Below, in pieces: positions 1 to 6,360 of a stretch of DNA of 7,672 nt. The notes below the pieces were generated by a model that saw only the letters and a list, made by a program, of their open reading frames with translations, ran no database searches and was not told where the DNA came from. Position 1 is the first letter of the stretch. Each line of letters begins with the position of its first letter. The DNA comes from DASTPP01 sp035762175. GTDB taxonomy: Bacteria > Myxococcota_A > Polyangia > Polyangiales > Polyangiaceae. The translations under genes were made by a program, and so were the position numbers. The stretch lies in assembly GCA_035762175.1 (NCBI GenBank), contig DASTPP010000341.1:1-7672 (forward strand). The letters are read 5' to 3'.

Positions 1-59
1 CGGGTCGAAGCGGGTCGCCGCGAGCCCGGGCCTCAGCGAGGCGAGCCCCCGGCGAAGCA

Positions 60-1502
60 ATGCATCGACAAACCAGCGGCAGCGTCCCCTCTCTCGAAGG
101 CGGCGCCCCCCCGGCGGGCGCGACCGAGGGCGCCGCGCGAAGCGCCCCGGCGGGCTCCCAGGCCGACGCCGGGGCGCTCGCCGCTGAGTCGACGTCCTCG
201 CACCGTAACGCGCTCTTGCCCCTCGCGGCGACGGACGACGCGCCCCCCGGCCCCGACGAGAAGACCGGGGCTGCCGCCGCCACCGAGGCGTACGACGACG
301 ACGACCTCCTGCAAGAGGTGCCCGACAGTGTGCCCGAGGCGCCGAAGGTCGCCTCGCCGGACGCGACCCCGCCCGAAGCGTCGGGCGACGACGACGCCCC
401 CGAGTCGGACGCGCCCTCGAGCCTCGGCCAGGCCTTGATCGGGCTGGCGCCCGAAGCGCCCGCCGTGGCCCCCCCTGCGCCCGAGCCCGCCGCAGCGTCG
501 CCCAAGCCCCCCTCGGCCGAACCCGCCGCAGCGTCGGCTGGGCCCTCGTCCGCCGAGCCCGCCGCAGCGTCCGCCGAACCCGCCGCAGCGTCGGCCGGGC
601 CCTCGCCCGCCGGAGAGCCCGCCGCGGTTTCGGCCGACCCCTCGCCCGCCGCAGAGCCCGCCGCGGTTTCGGCCGACCCCTCGCCCGCCGCAGAGCCCGC
701 CACGGCGTCGGCTGGGCCCGCTGAAGCGTCGCCCGAGCCTCCGCCGACCAAGGCCTCTGCTGCGTCGACCGAGCCTCCGCCGACCAAGTCCTCTGCTGCG
801 TCGCCCGAGCCTCCGCCGACCAAAGCCTCCGCTGCGTCGGCCGAGCCCCCCTTGGCCAAGGCTGCCGCAGCGTCGCCCGCGGCCCTTCCGGCCGAGCCTG
901 CCGCGCGATCGCCTGCGCCCGCTTCGGCCGAGCCCGCCACGCGGCCCGCGACGCACTCGGCGCCCGAGGGCGCCGCCCTCGGCCTCGAGCCCCCGCGCCG
1001 CGCGGGCGATCCGACGCCCCTGTCGCTCACCTTCGGCGTGAGCGAGCCCGGGGGTGGCGGCGGTGGCCGGGCTCCGCTGCATAGTGAAGAGCACGAGAAT
1101 TTCTTCTACCTGACCGACGAAGACTTCGCCCAGCGGCAGGCCGAGGCCGCCGCCGCCGAAGATCTCGAGCTCAACCCGCCCCCGCGCCCCGTCCCGCATA
1201 CGCGCCGCGCCAAGCTTCGCCGCATCGTCAACTATGCGATGGGTACGGCGGTGGTGCTCTGCATGGTGGGCGTGGGCCACTACCTCGGGCGCAGCTTGCT
1301 CTACGGCTCGTCGAACGACGCGGCCGCGTCGACCAACCAGGCCACCATGCCGGGCGCGCCACCCCCCAGCGCGCCGCCCGCCGCGCCCCTGCGCACCTCG
1401 CCGACCGCAGCGCCTTCCGCCGCCACGCCCTCGCACCCGCCGGCCGCGGCCACGCACGACCCCACCCACAAGGGCCGCCCCCCCCCCGAGCGGCGGCGCT
1501 GA
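60..1502 (+). CDS. Ala/Pro-rich single-pass membrane protein with tandem repeats, function unknown
   Basis: I do not recognise this protein. Residues 1 to about 340 are low-complexity Ala/Pro/Glu/Ser with acidic patches (for example YDDDDLLQEVPD near residue 80), and are expected to be disordered. They include a 13-residue unit repeated twice and a 12-residue unit repeated about four times. A more ordered acidic stretch, SEEHENFFYLTDEDFAQRQ, follows near residues 342-360. Next come a basic cluster (RRAKLRR) and one hydrophobic helix at about 391-411 (AMGTAVVLCMVGVGHYLG), then a Pro/Ala-rich tail of about 65 residues ending in RRR. Basic residues before the helix suggest the N-terminal part is cytoplasmic and the tail lies across the membrane. 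The first Met is used here, but the frame stays open to the left window edge and no strong ribosome site precedes it, so the true start may lie upstream. The equally long antisense frame is Arg/Gly-rich with no plausible domain and was rejected. Confidence 0.7.
   Translation: MHRQTSGSVPSLEGGAPPAGATEGAARSAPAGSQADAGALAAESTSSHRNALLPLAATDDAPPGPDEKTGAAAATEAYDDDDLLQEVPDSVPEAPKVASPDATPPEASGDDDAPESDAPSSLGQALIGLAPEAPAVAPPAPEPAAASPKPPSAEPAAASAGPSSAEPAAASAEPAAASAGPSPAGEPAAVSADPSPAAEPAAVSADPSPAAEPATASAGPAEASPEPPPTKASAASTEPPPTKSSAASPEPPPTKASAASAEPPLAKAAAASPAALPAEPAARSPAPASAEPATRPATHSAPEGAALGLEPPRRAGDPTPLSLTFGVSEPGGGGGGRAPLHSEEHENFFYLTDEDFAQRQAEAAAAEDLELNPPPRPVPHTRRAKLRRIVNYAMGTAVVLCMVGVGHYLGRSLLYGSSNDAAASTNQATMPGAPPPSAPPAAPLRTSPTAAPSAATPSHPPAAATHDPTHKGRPPPERRR
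615..692 (+). repeat. Two tandem 39-bp coding repeats
   Basis: Two consecutive 39-bp units start at 615 and 654, each beginning GAGCCCGCCGCGGTTTCGG. A third, diverged copy starts at 693. The unit is 13 codons, so the frame is kept and it encodes EPAAVSADPSPAA. The near-identity of adjacent copies points to recent duplication by slippage or unequal recombination inside the disordered region of the membrane protein. Confidence 0.85.
735..878 (+). repeat. Four tandem 36-bp coding repeats
   Basis: Units start at 735, 771, 807 and 843, each opening with GAGCC. They encode EPPPTKASAAST, EPPPTKSSAASP, EPPPTKASAASA and the more diverged EPPLAKAAAASP. The 12-codon length preserves the reading frame, which supports the plus strand as the coding strand. 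The unit adds a regularly spaced Lys to an otherwise Pro/Ala-rich stretch. Confidence 0.85.
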
Positions 1503-1565
1503 GCCCCGGCGGCGCGGCCTCGGGCGTCGCTCGGTGCGGGTGCGCGCCCGCGGGGTGGGCCCCCA

Positions 1566-1580
1566 CGAGCCGATGGCTCG
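1566..1580. terminator. Short perfect hairpin downstream of the membrane-protein gene, possible terminator
   Basis: CGAGCC, a three-base GAT loop, then GGCTCG form a perfect 6-bp stem, 64 bases after the stop codon at 1500-1502. There is no T-run. The 12 bases CGAGCCGATGGC recur at 1613-1624 without a full partner arm. A role as transcription terminator is only a possibility. Confidence 0.25.
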
Positions 1581-1661
1581 GCGCGTGGGCGCGCCCGCGA
1601 GGTGCCCCCCCGCGAGCCGATGGCCCCGCGTGTGAGCGTACCGACGAGGTCGGCCCCGGCG

Positions 1662-1737
1662 CGCGCCCGGCCGCGCTCGGGCCCCCCGTCGGGTCGCTCG
1701 CGCCCGGCCGCGCTCGGGCCGGCCGGCTCGCGCCCGG
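1662..1737. repeat. Direct repeats in the spacer upstream of the halogenase-like gene
   Basis: A 22-base sequence beginning CGCGCCCGGCCGCGC occurs identically at 1662-1683 and 1699-1720, a 37-base period. A shorter third copy (CGCGCCCGG) lies at 1729-1737. The stretch 1503-1788 shows no convincing gene; apart from these repeats and the hairpin at 1566 it is simple GC-rich spacer. The repeats may be slippage products or binding sites ahead of the gene starting at 1789. Confidence 0.6.
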
Positions 1738-1788
1738 ACGCGCCCGCGCGCCTAGGCGCGGCGGCCGTTTGCGGTTAACGATCGGGGC

Positions 1789-3027
1789 GTGAGTCCGAGC
1801 GCAGGCCCCCCCTTCGACGTCGCCATCATCGGCGCCGGCCCCGCCGGCTCGGCCGCCGCCGCCTGGCTCGCCGGCCGCGGCCACCGCGTCGTCTGCTTCG
1901 AACGCGGCTGGTTCCCGCGGCATACCATCGGCGAGTCGCTCTTGCCCCGCTGCAACGTGCTCCTGCGCGAGGCCGGGCTCTTCGACGCGGTCGCGGCCCG
2001 GCGCTACATGCCCAAGCGCGGCGCGACGTTCGTGCGCGGCACAGAGCGCGAGCGCTTCTGCTTCGCGCGCGGGCTGCCCGGCGACGACGAGGCGACCTTC
2101 CAGGTGCCGCGCGACGACTTCGACCAGACGCTCGCCACCGCCGCCCGCGCCCGCGGCGCCGACCTGCGCTTCGGCCACGAGGTCGAGGCGGCGCAGGCCG
2201 ACGAGGCCGGCGCGCGGCTCGGCGTGCGCGACGTCGAGACCGGCGAGCGGCGCGAGGTTCAGGCGCGCTTTCTGCTCGACTGCAGCGGCCCGGGCCGCGT
2301 GCTCGCCAAGCTCTGGCGGCTCGACCGGCCGGCGCCGCTGCCCACCCGCAGCGCCTACTTCACCATGGTCGAGGGCGACGAGCGGCCCGCGGGCGAGCTC
2401 GAGGGCGACATCTGGGTCTGCCTGCACCCGCGCGGCACCTGGCTGTGGATCATCCCCTTCTCCGACGGGCGCACCTCGGTCGGCGTCGTGGGCGACGACG
2501 ACCGCTTCGACGCGTCCATGGGCGACCGCGAGAAGCTCTTCGACGCCGTCCGCACCGAGCCGAACGCCGCCGCGCGCCTCGCCCGCGCGGCCCCCGTGCT
2601 CCGCACGATGTCGCTGCGCGGCTGGACGACCTCGACCGCGCGCACCCACGGCCCCGGCTGGGCCGTCGCGGGCAACGCGGGCGACTTCCTCGACCCCGTC
2701 TTCTCGTCGGGGGTCTGCCTCGCGCTCGAGTCGTCGCTGCTCGCCGCGCGCCTCGCCGACCGCACCCTCGGGGGGCAGGCGGTCGACTGGCAGGCCGAGT
2801 TCGCCGCGCCCGTCGCCTCCGCCGTCGCCGTCTTCCGCAGCTTCGTCCAGGGCTGGTACCGGGGCGACGTGCCGAAGCTCTTCTTCGCGCGCGAGAAGCT
2901 CGAGCGCGTGCAGCGCCAGGTGACCTCCGTGCTGGGCGGCAACGTCTTGAACACCGACAACCCCCTCGTGCGCGACCCCGAGGGGGCCCTGCGCACGCTG
3001 CTCTCGTTCGTCGAACGGCTCGGCTGA
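1789..3027 (+). CDS. Flavin-dependent halogenase-like FAD oxidoreductase
   Basis: This 412-residue protein carries the three signatures of flavin-dependent halogenases. The FAD-binding GxGxxG (GAGPAG) is at residues 15-20, with the ribose-binding Glu at 38 in CFERGWFPRHTIGES. The halogenase motif WxWxIP appears as WLWIIP at 218-223. The FxxPxxSxG motif appears as FLDPVFSSG at 300-308. Lys76 in PKRGATF sits where the family has its catalytic lysine. Members use FADH2 from a separate reductase, O2 and halide to make hypohalous acid that halogenates an aromatic or activated carbon; substrate and activity here are unknown. At 412 residues it is shorter than most tryptophan halogenases (about 500) and may lack a C-terminal substrate-binding part. 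GTG at 1789 is the only ATG, GTG or TTG between the in-frame TAG at 1753 and the FAD motif. No flavin reductase or carrier-protein gene is in view. The secreted-protein gene follows after 11 bases. A related non-halogenating monooxygenase or reductase remains possible. Confidence 0.85.
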   Translation: MSPSAGPPFDVAIIGAGPAGSAAAAWLAGRGHRVVCFERGWFPRHTIGESLLPRCNVLLREAGLFDAVAARRYMPKRGATFVRGTERERFCFARGLPGDDEATFQVPRDDFDQTLATAARARGADLRFGHEVEAAQADEAGARLGVRDVETGERREVQARFLLDCSGPGRVLAKLWRLDRPAPLPTRSAYFTMVEGDERPAGELEGDIWVCLHPRGTWLWIIPFSDGRTSVGVVGDDDRFDASMGDREKLFDAVRTEPNAAARLARAAPVLRTMSLRGWTTSTARTHGPGWAVAGNAGDFLDPVFSSGVCLALESSLLAARLADRTLGGQAVDWQAEFAAPVASAVAVFRSFVQGWYRGDVPKLFFAREKLERVQRQVTSVLGGNVLNTDNPLVRDPEGALRTLLSFVERLG

Positions 3028-3038
3028 GGCTCGGGGCC

Positions 3039-3710
3039 GTGAAGCGCGCCGCCCTCGCCGCCCCCCTCGCCCTCGCCGCCTCGGCCCTCTGCGCCCACTG
3101 CTCGAGCGAAGAAGGCTGGGACTCCGAAGGGCGCGTCTACGTCACGCTCGAGGCCGCCGTCACCCGCAGCACCGTGTCGCTCTTCGATCGGCCGGTCGAC
3201 GCGGGCGACGCCGTCTACGCCGCGGCGTTCGAGATTCCCGGCGGGTTTCCGCGCCAACCGTGGAGCGACGCCCGGGTCTTCGTCGAGTTCCCCCCCGGGG
3301 TCAGCTTGGGCGACGGCGACGAGCCGGTCTTCTGCGCCGAGTACGCGGCGAGCGACCAGCTCGTCTTGCGCCGCTGCGAGGGGCTCGCCTCGGGCAGCGC
3401 CGGCACGCTGGGCGCCGGGCTCTCGGTCGGCCAGACCTTCCGCTACTGGCTGGCCGAGCTGCCCCGCGCGATCGACGTCGTCGACGTGCGGCGCGTCTCG
3501 CTCGAAGTGCGGCGCCCCGAGGCCGGCCCCTCGCTCGAGGCCGCCGTCTTGAAGCTATGGATCATCGACGGCTCCTGCGACCAGGCCCTCGCCGCTCGCA
3601 GCAACGCCGCCGCCTGCAACGCCGAGGCCGGCGACGACTGCTCGTGGGTCGCCGAGACCACCCTCGAGGTCGACGACGTCATCTGCCGGATGCGCCGGCG
3701 CCCCGACTGA
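3039..3710 (+). CDS. Small exported Cys-containing protein, function unknown
   Basis: I do not recognise the 223-residue product. It begins with a secretion signal: K2-R3, then a hydrophobic Ala/Leu run to about residue 17, then CAHC at 18-21. Neither Cys sits in a canonical lipobox, so it may be either a lipoprotein with an unusual cleavage site or a soluble secreted protein. The mature part has six cysteines (99, 113, 180, 193, 201, 216), an even number that would allow three disulfides in the periplasm or outside. Four of them cluster in the last 45 residues around the motif GSCDQA. The alternating hydrophobic and polar residues suggest a beta-rich fold. The GTG start is chosen because it gives the signal peptide and lies 11 bases after the halogenase-like stop; longer versions in this frame only overlap that gene. 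The close spacing argues for co-transcription, though a functional link to halogenation is not evident. Confidence 0.75.
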   Translation: MKRAALAAPLALAASALCAHCSSEEGWDSEGRVYVTLEAAVTRSTVSLFDRPVDAGDAVYAAAFEIPGGFPRQPWSDARVFVEFPPGVSLGDGDEPVFCAEYAASDQLVLRRCEGLASGSAGTLGAGLSVGQTFRYWLAELPRAIDVVDVRRVSLEVRRPEAGPSLEAAVLKLWIIDGSCDQALAARSNAAACNAEAGDDCSWVAETTLEVDDVICRMRRRPD

Positions 3711-3741
3711 AGGGCCCGGCGCCACCCCCGCCGCCCGCGTT

Positions 3742-3757
3742 GGGCTCGGGCGAGCCC
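3742..3757. terminator. GC-rich hairpin after the halogenase operon
   Basis: GGGCTCG and CGAGCCC are separated by two bases, giving a 6-bp stem with a GGGC loop. It lies 31 bases after the stop of the exported-protein gene. There is no T-run, which is common in very GC-rich genomes. A second small stem, CCCG/CGGG, lies at 3788-3798. It is likely a transcription end for the plus-strand operon, but unproven. Confidence 0.4.
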
Positions 3758-3807
3758 CCGAGCGCCCCTCCGAACGATTCGTCAAAACCCGCTTCGGGCC
3801 GGGGCGA

Positions 3808-4163
3808 ACCTTTTAAAAGCCGCGCCGACGTCGTCGCCCCCCCAGAGCAACCGTTCGAAAGGTTCCGCCGGGGTGGTTGATGCCCTCGGCGGACCGTTCG
3901 AAAGGCTCCGCCGGGGTGGTTGGTGCCCCAAACGGACCGTTCGAAAGGCTCCGCCGGGGTGATTGGTACCCCAAACGGACCTTTCGAAAGGTTCCGCCGG
4001 GGTGGTTCGTGCCCCAAACGGACCTTTCGAACGGTCCGCCGAGGGCATCGATGCTTCCGATGAACCTTTCGAACGGTCTCCCGAAGGCATCAACCACCCC
4101 GGCGGAACCTTTTGAAAGGTTCATCTGGGGTCGTCGAGGCCCCGGACGAACCCTTCGAAGGGC
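3808..4163. repeat. 43-bp tandem array with TTCGAA-centred palindromic cores
   Basis: About eight units of 42-43 bp fill the gap between converging genes. Each starts with a 14-bp core, ACCnTTCGAAnGGn, at 3808 (degenerate), 3850, 3893, 3936, 3979, 4022, 4064, 4107 and 4150. The core at 3979, ACCTTTCGAAAGGT, is a perfect 14-bp palindrome; the one at 4150 contains the perfect palindrome CCCTTCGAAGGG. The 28-29-bp spacers are also related: those at 3864, 3907, 3950 and 3993 begin TCCGCCGGGGTG, while those at 4036 and 4078 match the reverse complement of the first spacer. The unit length is not a multiple of three and two units are one base short, so this is not a coding repeat. Candidate roles are a bidirectional transcription end, a binding-site cluster for a dimeric regulator, or a REP-like dispersed repeat. 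The spacers are too short and too alike for a CRISPR array. Confidence 0.9.
4086..4112 (-). repeat. Inverted copy of array sequence 3858-3884
   Basis: These 27 bases (GGCATCAACCACCCC onward to AACCTTT) are the exact reverse complement of 3858-3884 in the first full unit. The adjacent spacer at 4036-4063 shares its first 14 bases (CCGCCGAGGGCATC) with the reverse complement of the same unit. The segment from about 4036 to 4106 therefore runs opposite to the rest of the array, and the switch points fall on the palindromic cores at 4022 and 4107. A transcript across the array could fold into a long hairpin. Confidence 0.85.
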
Positions 4164-4170
4164 CCCTCGG

Positions 4171-5121
4171 TTACCCCGCCCCGAGCGCTTCGGCCAGGCG
4201 CGGCAGCACCTCGCCCGTTGGCCCCTCGATCTTGACGGCCGCGTGCTCTTCGCCGCGCACCGGGCCGAGGTTGACGATGGCGACGGGGGTGCCTCGCTTC
4301 TTCGCGTGCAAGAGAAAGCGGTAGCCCGAGAAGACGGCGAGCGACGAGCCGGCGACGAGCAGCACCTCGGCCTCGTCGACGAGCGCGAAGGCGTCGTCGA
4401 CCACGGCCTTGGGCACGTTGTCGCCGAAGAAGACGACGCGCGGCATCAGCGCGCCCTCGCAGACGAGGCAATCGGCCTGCCGAAAGCGCTCGAGCCGCTC
4501 GGCGGGCAGCTCGGCGTCGCCATCGGGCGCCATCTCGGCGCTGGGCTCGTGGAAGCCCGGGTTGAGGGCGATGAGGCGCGCCTGCACCGACGAGCGCGGC
4601 TCGAGCGCGCCGCAGCCGAGGCACACGACCTCGGCGAGCGCGCCGTGCAGCTCGACCACGCGCCGGCTGCCGGCCGCGTGGTGCAGCCGGTCGACGTTCT
4701 GGGTCACGATGCCCGCGAGCTTGCCCGTCGCCTCGAGCCGCGCGAGCGAGAGGTGCCCGGCGTTGGGGGGGGCGGCCTGAAAGCGCCCCCAGCCCTCCAT
4801 CGCGCGCGCCCAGTAGCGCCGCCGCAGCGAAGGCGAGCGCCGGAACTCGGGCCCCTGAATGGGCTGCCTCGGCCGCCGCGGCACCCCCTGCCCCCGATAA
4901 TCGGGGATGCCCGACTCGGTGCTGCAGCCCGCCCCCGTCAGCGCGACAAAGCGCCGGCCGCGCAGGAGCTCGACGAGCGCCTCGAAGCGCGCGCCGGTCG
5001 GGTCGGTCCCGGGCAGACCAACCGCGGGCGGGGCGGTCGCGGACGAAGTAGCCGCAGGCGGGGCGGTCGCGGACGGGGCGGCTGCGGGCGGGGTGGGCTC
5101 GGCGCTCTCGACCCTTTGCAC
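4171..5121 (-). CDS. Class II (SIRT4-like) Sir2 family NAD-dependent protein deacylase
   Basis: This 316-residue cytoplasmic enzyme should remove acyl groups from lysines using NAD+, releasing nicotinamide and O-acyl-ADP-ribose. The NAD-binding loop GAGCSTESGIPDYR is at residues 63-76, with Cys66 where Ile or Val is usual. TQNVDRLHHAAG is at 140-151 and the catalytic His is 159 in ELHG. The zinc site is complete: CLGC at 167-170 and CLVC at 218-221. The FFGDNVP motif (231-237) and the APDGDAEL insert before the second Cys pair resemble class II sirtuins such as SIRT4, rather than the CobB type. The acyl preference cannot be told. GTG at 5121 is chosen: GAGGGGG lies just upstream and it starts 8 bases after the stop of the preceding gene. 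An Ala/Pro-rich stretch of about 35 residues precedes the domain. It is the second gene of an apparent operon and ends at the palindrome array. Confidence 0.92.
   Translation of the reverse strand: MQRVESAEPTPPAAAPSATAPPAATSSATAPPAVGLPGTDPTGARFEALVELLRGRRFVALTGAGCSTESGIPDYRGQGVPRRPRQPIQGPEFRRSPSLRRRYWARAMEGWGRFQAAPPNAGHLSLARLEATGKLAGIVTQNVDRLHHAAGSRRVVELHGALAEVVCLGCGALEPRSSVQARLIALNPGFHEPSAEMAPDGDAELPAERLERFRQADCLVCEGALMPRVVFFGDNVPKAVVDDAFALVDEAEVLLVAGSSLAVFSGYRFLLHAKKRGTPVAIVNLGPVRGEEHAAVKIEGPTGEVLPRLAEALGAG
5021..5100 (-). repeat. 30-bp tandem repeats encoding the sirtuin N-terminal linker
   Basis: Units of 30 bp start at 5021 and 5051, with a partial one at 5081. A 19-base identity (GGCGGGGCGGTCGCGGACG) occurs at 5027-5045 and 5057-5075. 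The repeat is in frame and encodes a 10-residue ATAPPA-containing unit in the Pro/Ala-rich N-terminal tail. It is probably a flexible, recently expanded linker. Confidence 0.7.
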
Positions 5122-5129
5122 GGGCCCCC

Positions 5130-6107
5130 TCAGAGCGACGCCGGGGGCGGCGGCAGGCCCAGCGCGTTCGAAGGGCGGATCACCTTGCGGACGCCGCCCG
5201 AGCGGCCGAGCGCGTGCAAGGGCGGGAAGAACGAGCTCACGTTCGGATCGTGGCGCAAGAGCCAACGGCCCGTCGCGGCGATCTCTTCGTAACAGCGGGC
5301 GAGCAGTGTCCACGTACGGTCGCGCAGCGCGAGCCGGTGCTGGTCGCCGCCCTGGCCCAGGGCGAGCGCCTCGAAGAGCCGGGTCGCCAGGAGCACGGCC
5401 TCGTCGGCGTCGCCCTCGCGGTAGTTCTTGCGGTCGTGGCAGAGCTCGTCGCGGTAGTCGCGGTAGAGCTCGGCGTAGCCCATCAAATCGCCGGCGAGGT
5501 CGCGGTAGCCGGTGCCGACGCGCAAGAAGGCGACCTTGGGGCCGGCGTCGGGGTGGTCGGAGAGGTGGTATTCGACGCAGGTCTGCATTCGCCGCTCGAG
5601 CTCGACCGCGGCCTCGCTCAGATCGACGGGCACGACGGCGGAGGCGACGGCGGCGTTCGCCGCCCGGTCGGCGCGGTGCACGTGCCAGAGGGCCCAGGCG
5701 AGCGGCTCGAGCAGATCGAGCCACTCGGGGTCGAACTCGCTCGGGGGCAGCGCCCGGAAGCGCGCGCGCAGGGTGGGCTCGCGCACCAGCCGCGCGAGCT
5801 CGATGGCCCCGACGGCGGCGTTCTCGAGGTCGACGCGCGGCCGCTCGAGGCGGTCGGCGCTCAGCGTGTTGAGCCGCGGCATGAGCAGCAGCAGCGCCTG
5901 CTCGCCCGCGACCGCGTCGTACATCGGCGTGCCCGCCGGCTGCAGCGCCGACGGCGCGGCGGGCAGGCGCTGGGACGAGGGCGGGCCCGAGCGCGGAGGC
6001 ACGAGCGGGCCGGAGCGTTGAATGCGCTCGGTCGTCTTTCCGAAGGGCGAGGTGCGGGCGGTCTTCGGAGCACCCCGCAAGTGGCCGTCGTCGGGCATGG
6101 CCTCCAT
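5130..6107 (-). CDS. Unrecognised helical protein, first gene of the sirtuin operon
   Basis: I do not recognise this 325-residue protein. The first 60 residues or so are Pro/Ser/Arg-rich and look disordered. The rest appears mainly helical, with distinctive stretches: FDPEWLDLLEPLAWALWHV near 130, CVEYHLSDHPDAGPKVAFLR near 180, and DLMGYAELYRDYRDELCHDR near 210, followed by KNYREGDADEA. It has no signal peptide or membrane segment, so it is likely cytoplasmic. A His/Asp/Glu-rich centre could bind metal, but no known motif is complete. Two in-frame ATGs compete for the start, at 6107 (MEAM) and 6098; GGAGG lies close before the second, while AAGAG lies about 11 bases before the first. Its stop is 8 bases before the sirtuin GTG, so the two are almost certainly co-transcribed. 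It could be a partner, regulator or substrate of the deacylase. Confidence 0.72.
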   Translation of the reverse strand: MEAMPDDGHLRGAPKTARTSPFGKTTERIQRSGPLVPPRSGPPSSQRLPAAPSALQPAGTPMYDAVAGEQALLLLMPRLNTLSADRLERPRVDLENAAVGAIELARLVREPTLRARFRALPPSEFDPEWLDLLEPLAWALWHVHRADRAANAAVASAVVPVDLSEAAVELERRMQTCVEYHLSDHPDAGPKVAFLRVGTGYRDLAGDLMGYAELYRDYRDELCHDRKNYREGDADEAVLLATRLFEALALGQGGDQHRLALRDRTWTLLARCYEEIAATGRWLLRHDPNVSSFFPPLHALGRSGGVRKVIRPSNALGLPPPPASL

Positions 6108-6110
6108 GGT

Positions 6111-6126
6111 ACGAACTCTTCGAAGG
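6111..6126. promoter_or_regulatory. Solitary copy of the array core upstream of the sirtuin operon
   Basis: ACGAACTCTTCGAAGG matches 4146-4161 at the end of the palindrome array at 15 of 16 positions, and contains the perfect palindrome CTTCGAAG (6118-6125). It ends 3 bases before the ATG at 6107 on the minus strand, where it would overlap the ribosome site or promoter. It may be an operator or simply a dispersed copy of the repeat. The resemblance is seen directly; the function is inferred. Confidence 0.45.
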
Positions 6127-6360
6127 TTTTGCGAGGCGACTGCCCCCGAAAGCCGCGCGCGTCGCGCGGGCGTCGCGCAGGTCTTGCCGGCTCGCCGGCG
6201 CCCCCGCCGGGGCCGCGAACTCTACCCCTGCCTCGAGCGCAGGCGTCTTGCCCCGGCGACGAAGGCCTCGGGGCGCTCACCGTCGCCTCCGGGCGACACA
6301 CGCGCCCGGGCCGGCCGACGCGAGGGCCGGGGGCGGCGGACCTTGGCCCGGGGCCTGCAG

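Noticed and set aside
33..1469. Long minus-strand open frame opposite the membrane-protein gene
   Set aside because: Its product is Arg/Gly repeats without a domain. The plus frame has a membrane helix, acidic ordered segments and in-frame repeat units, and long antisense frames are expected at this GC content.
1776..1782. TAACGAT before the halogenase-like GTG, as a leaderless -10 box
   Set aside because: It fits the TAnnnT pattern poorly and has no supporting -35 element, so it was not listed as a feature.
1228..2649. Long minus-strand open frame opposite the halogenase-like gene
   Set aside because: It covers the complete FAD and halogenase motifs on the other strand and has no recognisable content of its own.
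3679..4124. Three overlapping minus-strand open frames through the 43-bp array, with recurring peptides such as TPAEPFERSVWG
   Set aside because: Because 43 is not a multiple of three, each frame cycles through the same three peptides. Units of 42 bp break the phase without regard to coding, and no frame has a credible ribosome site.
3808..4163. Array considered as CRISPR
   Set aside because: The repeated core is only 14 bp, the spacers resemble each other and even invert, and no cas gene is present in the window.
3877..5292. Long plus-strand open frame running from the array across the sirtuin gene
   Set aside because: It is antisense to the sirtuin with its intact motifs, and its product has no domain.
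5122..5724. N-terminal extension of the sirtuin frame beyond 5121
   Set aside because: The extension is Arg-rich, lies opposite no start signal, and overlaps the coding frame of the upstream helical protein; the GTG at 5121 with GAGGGGG fits better.
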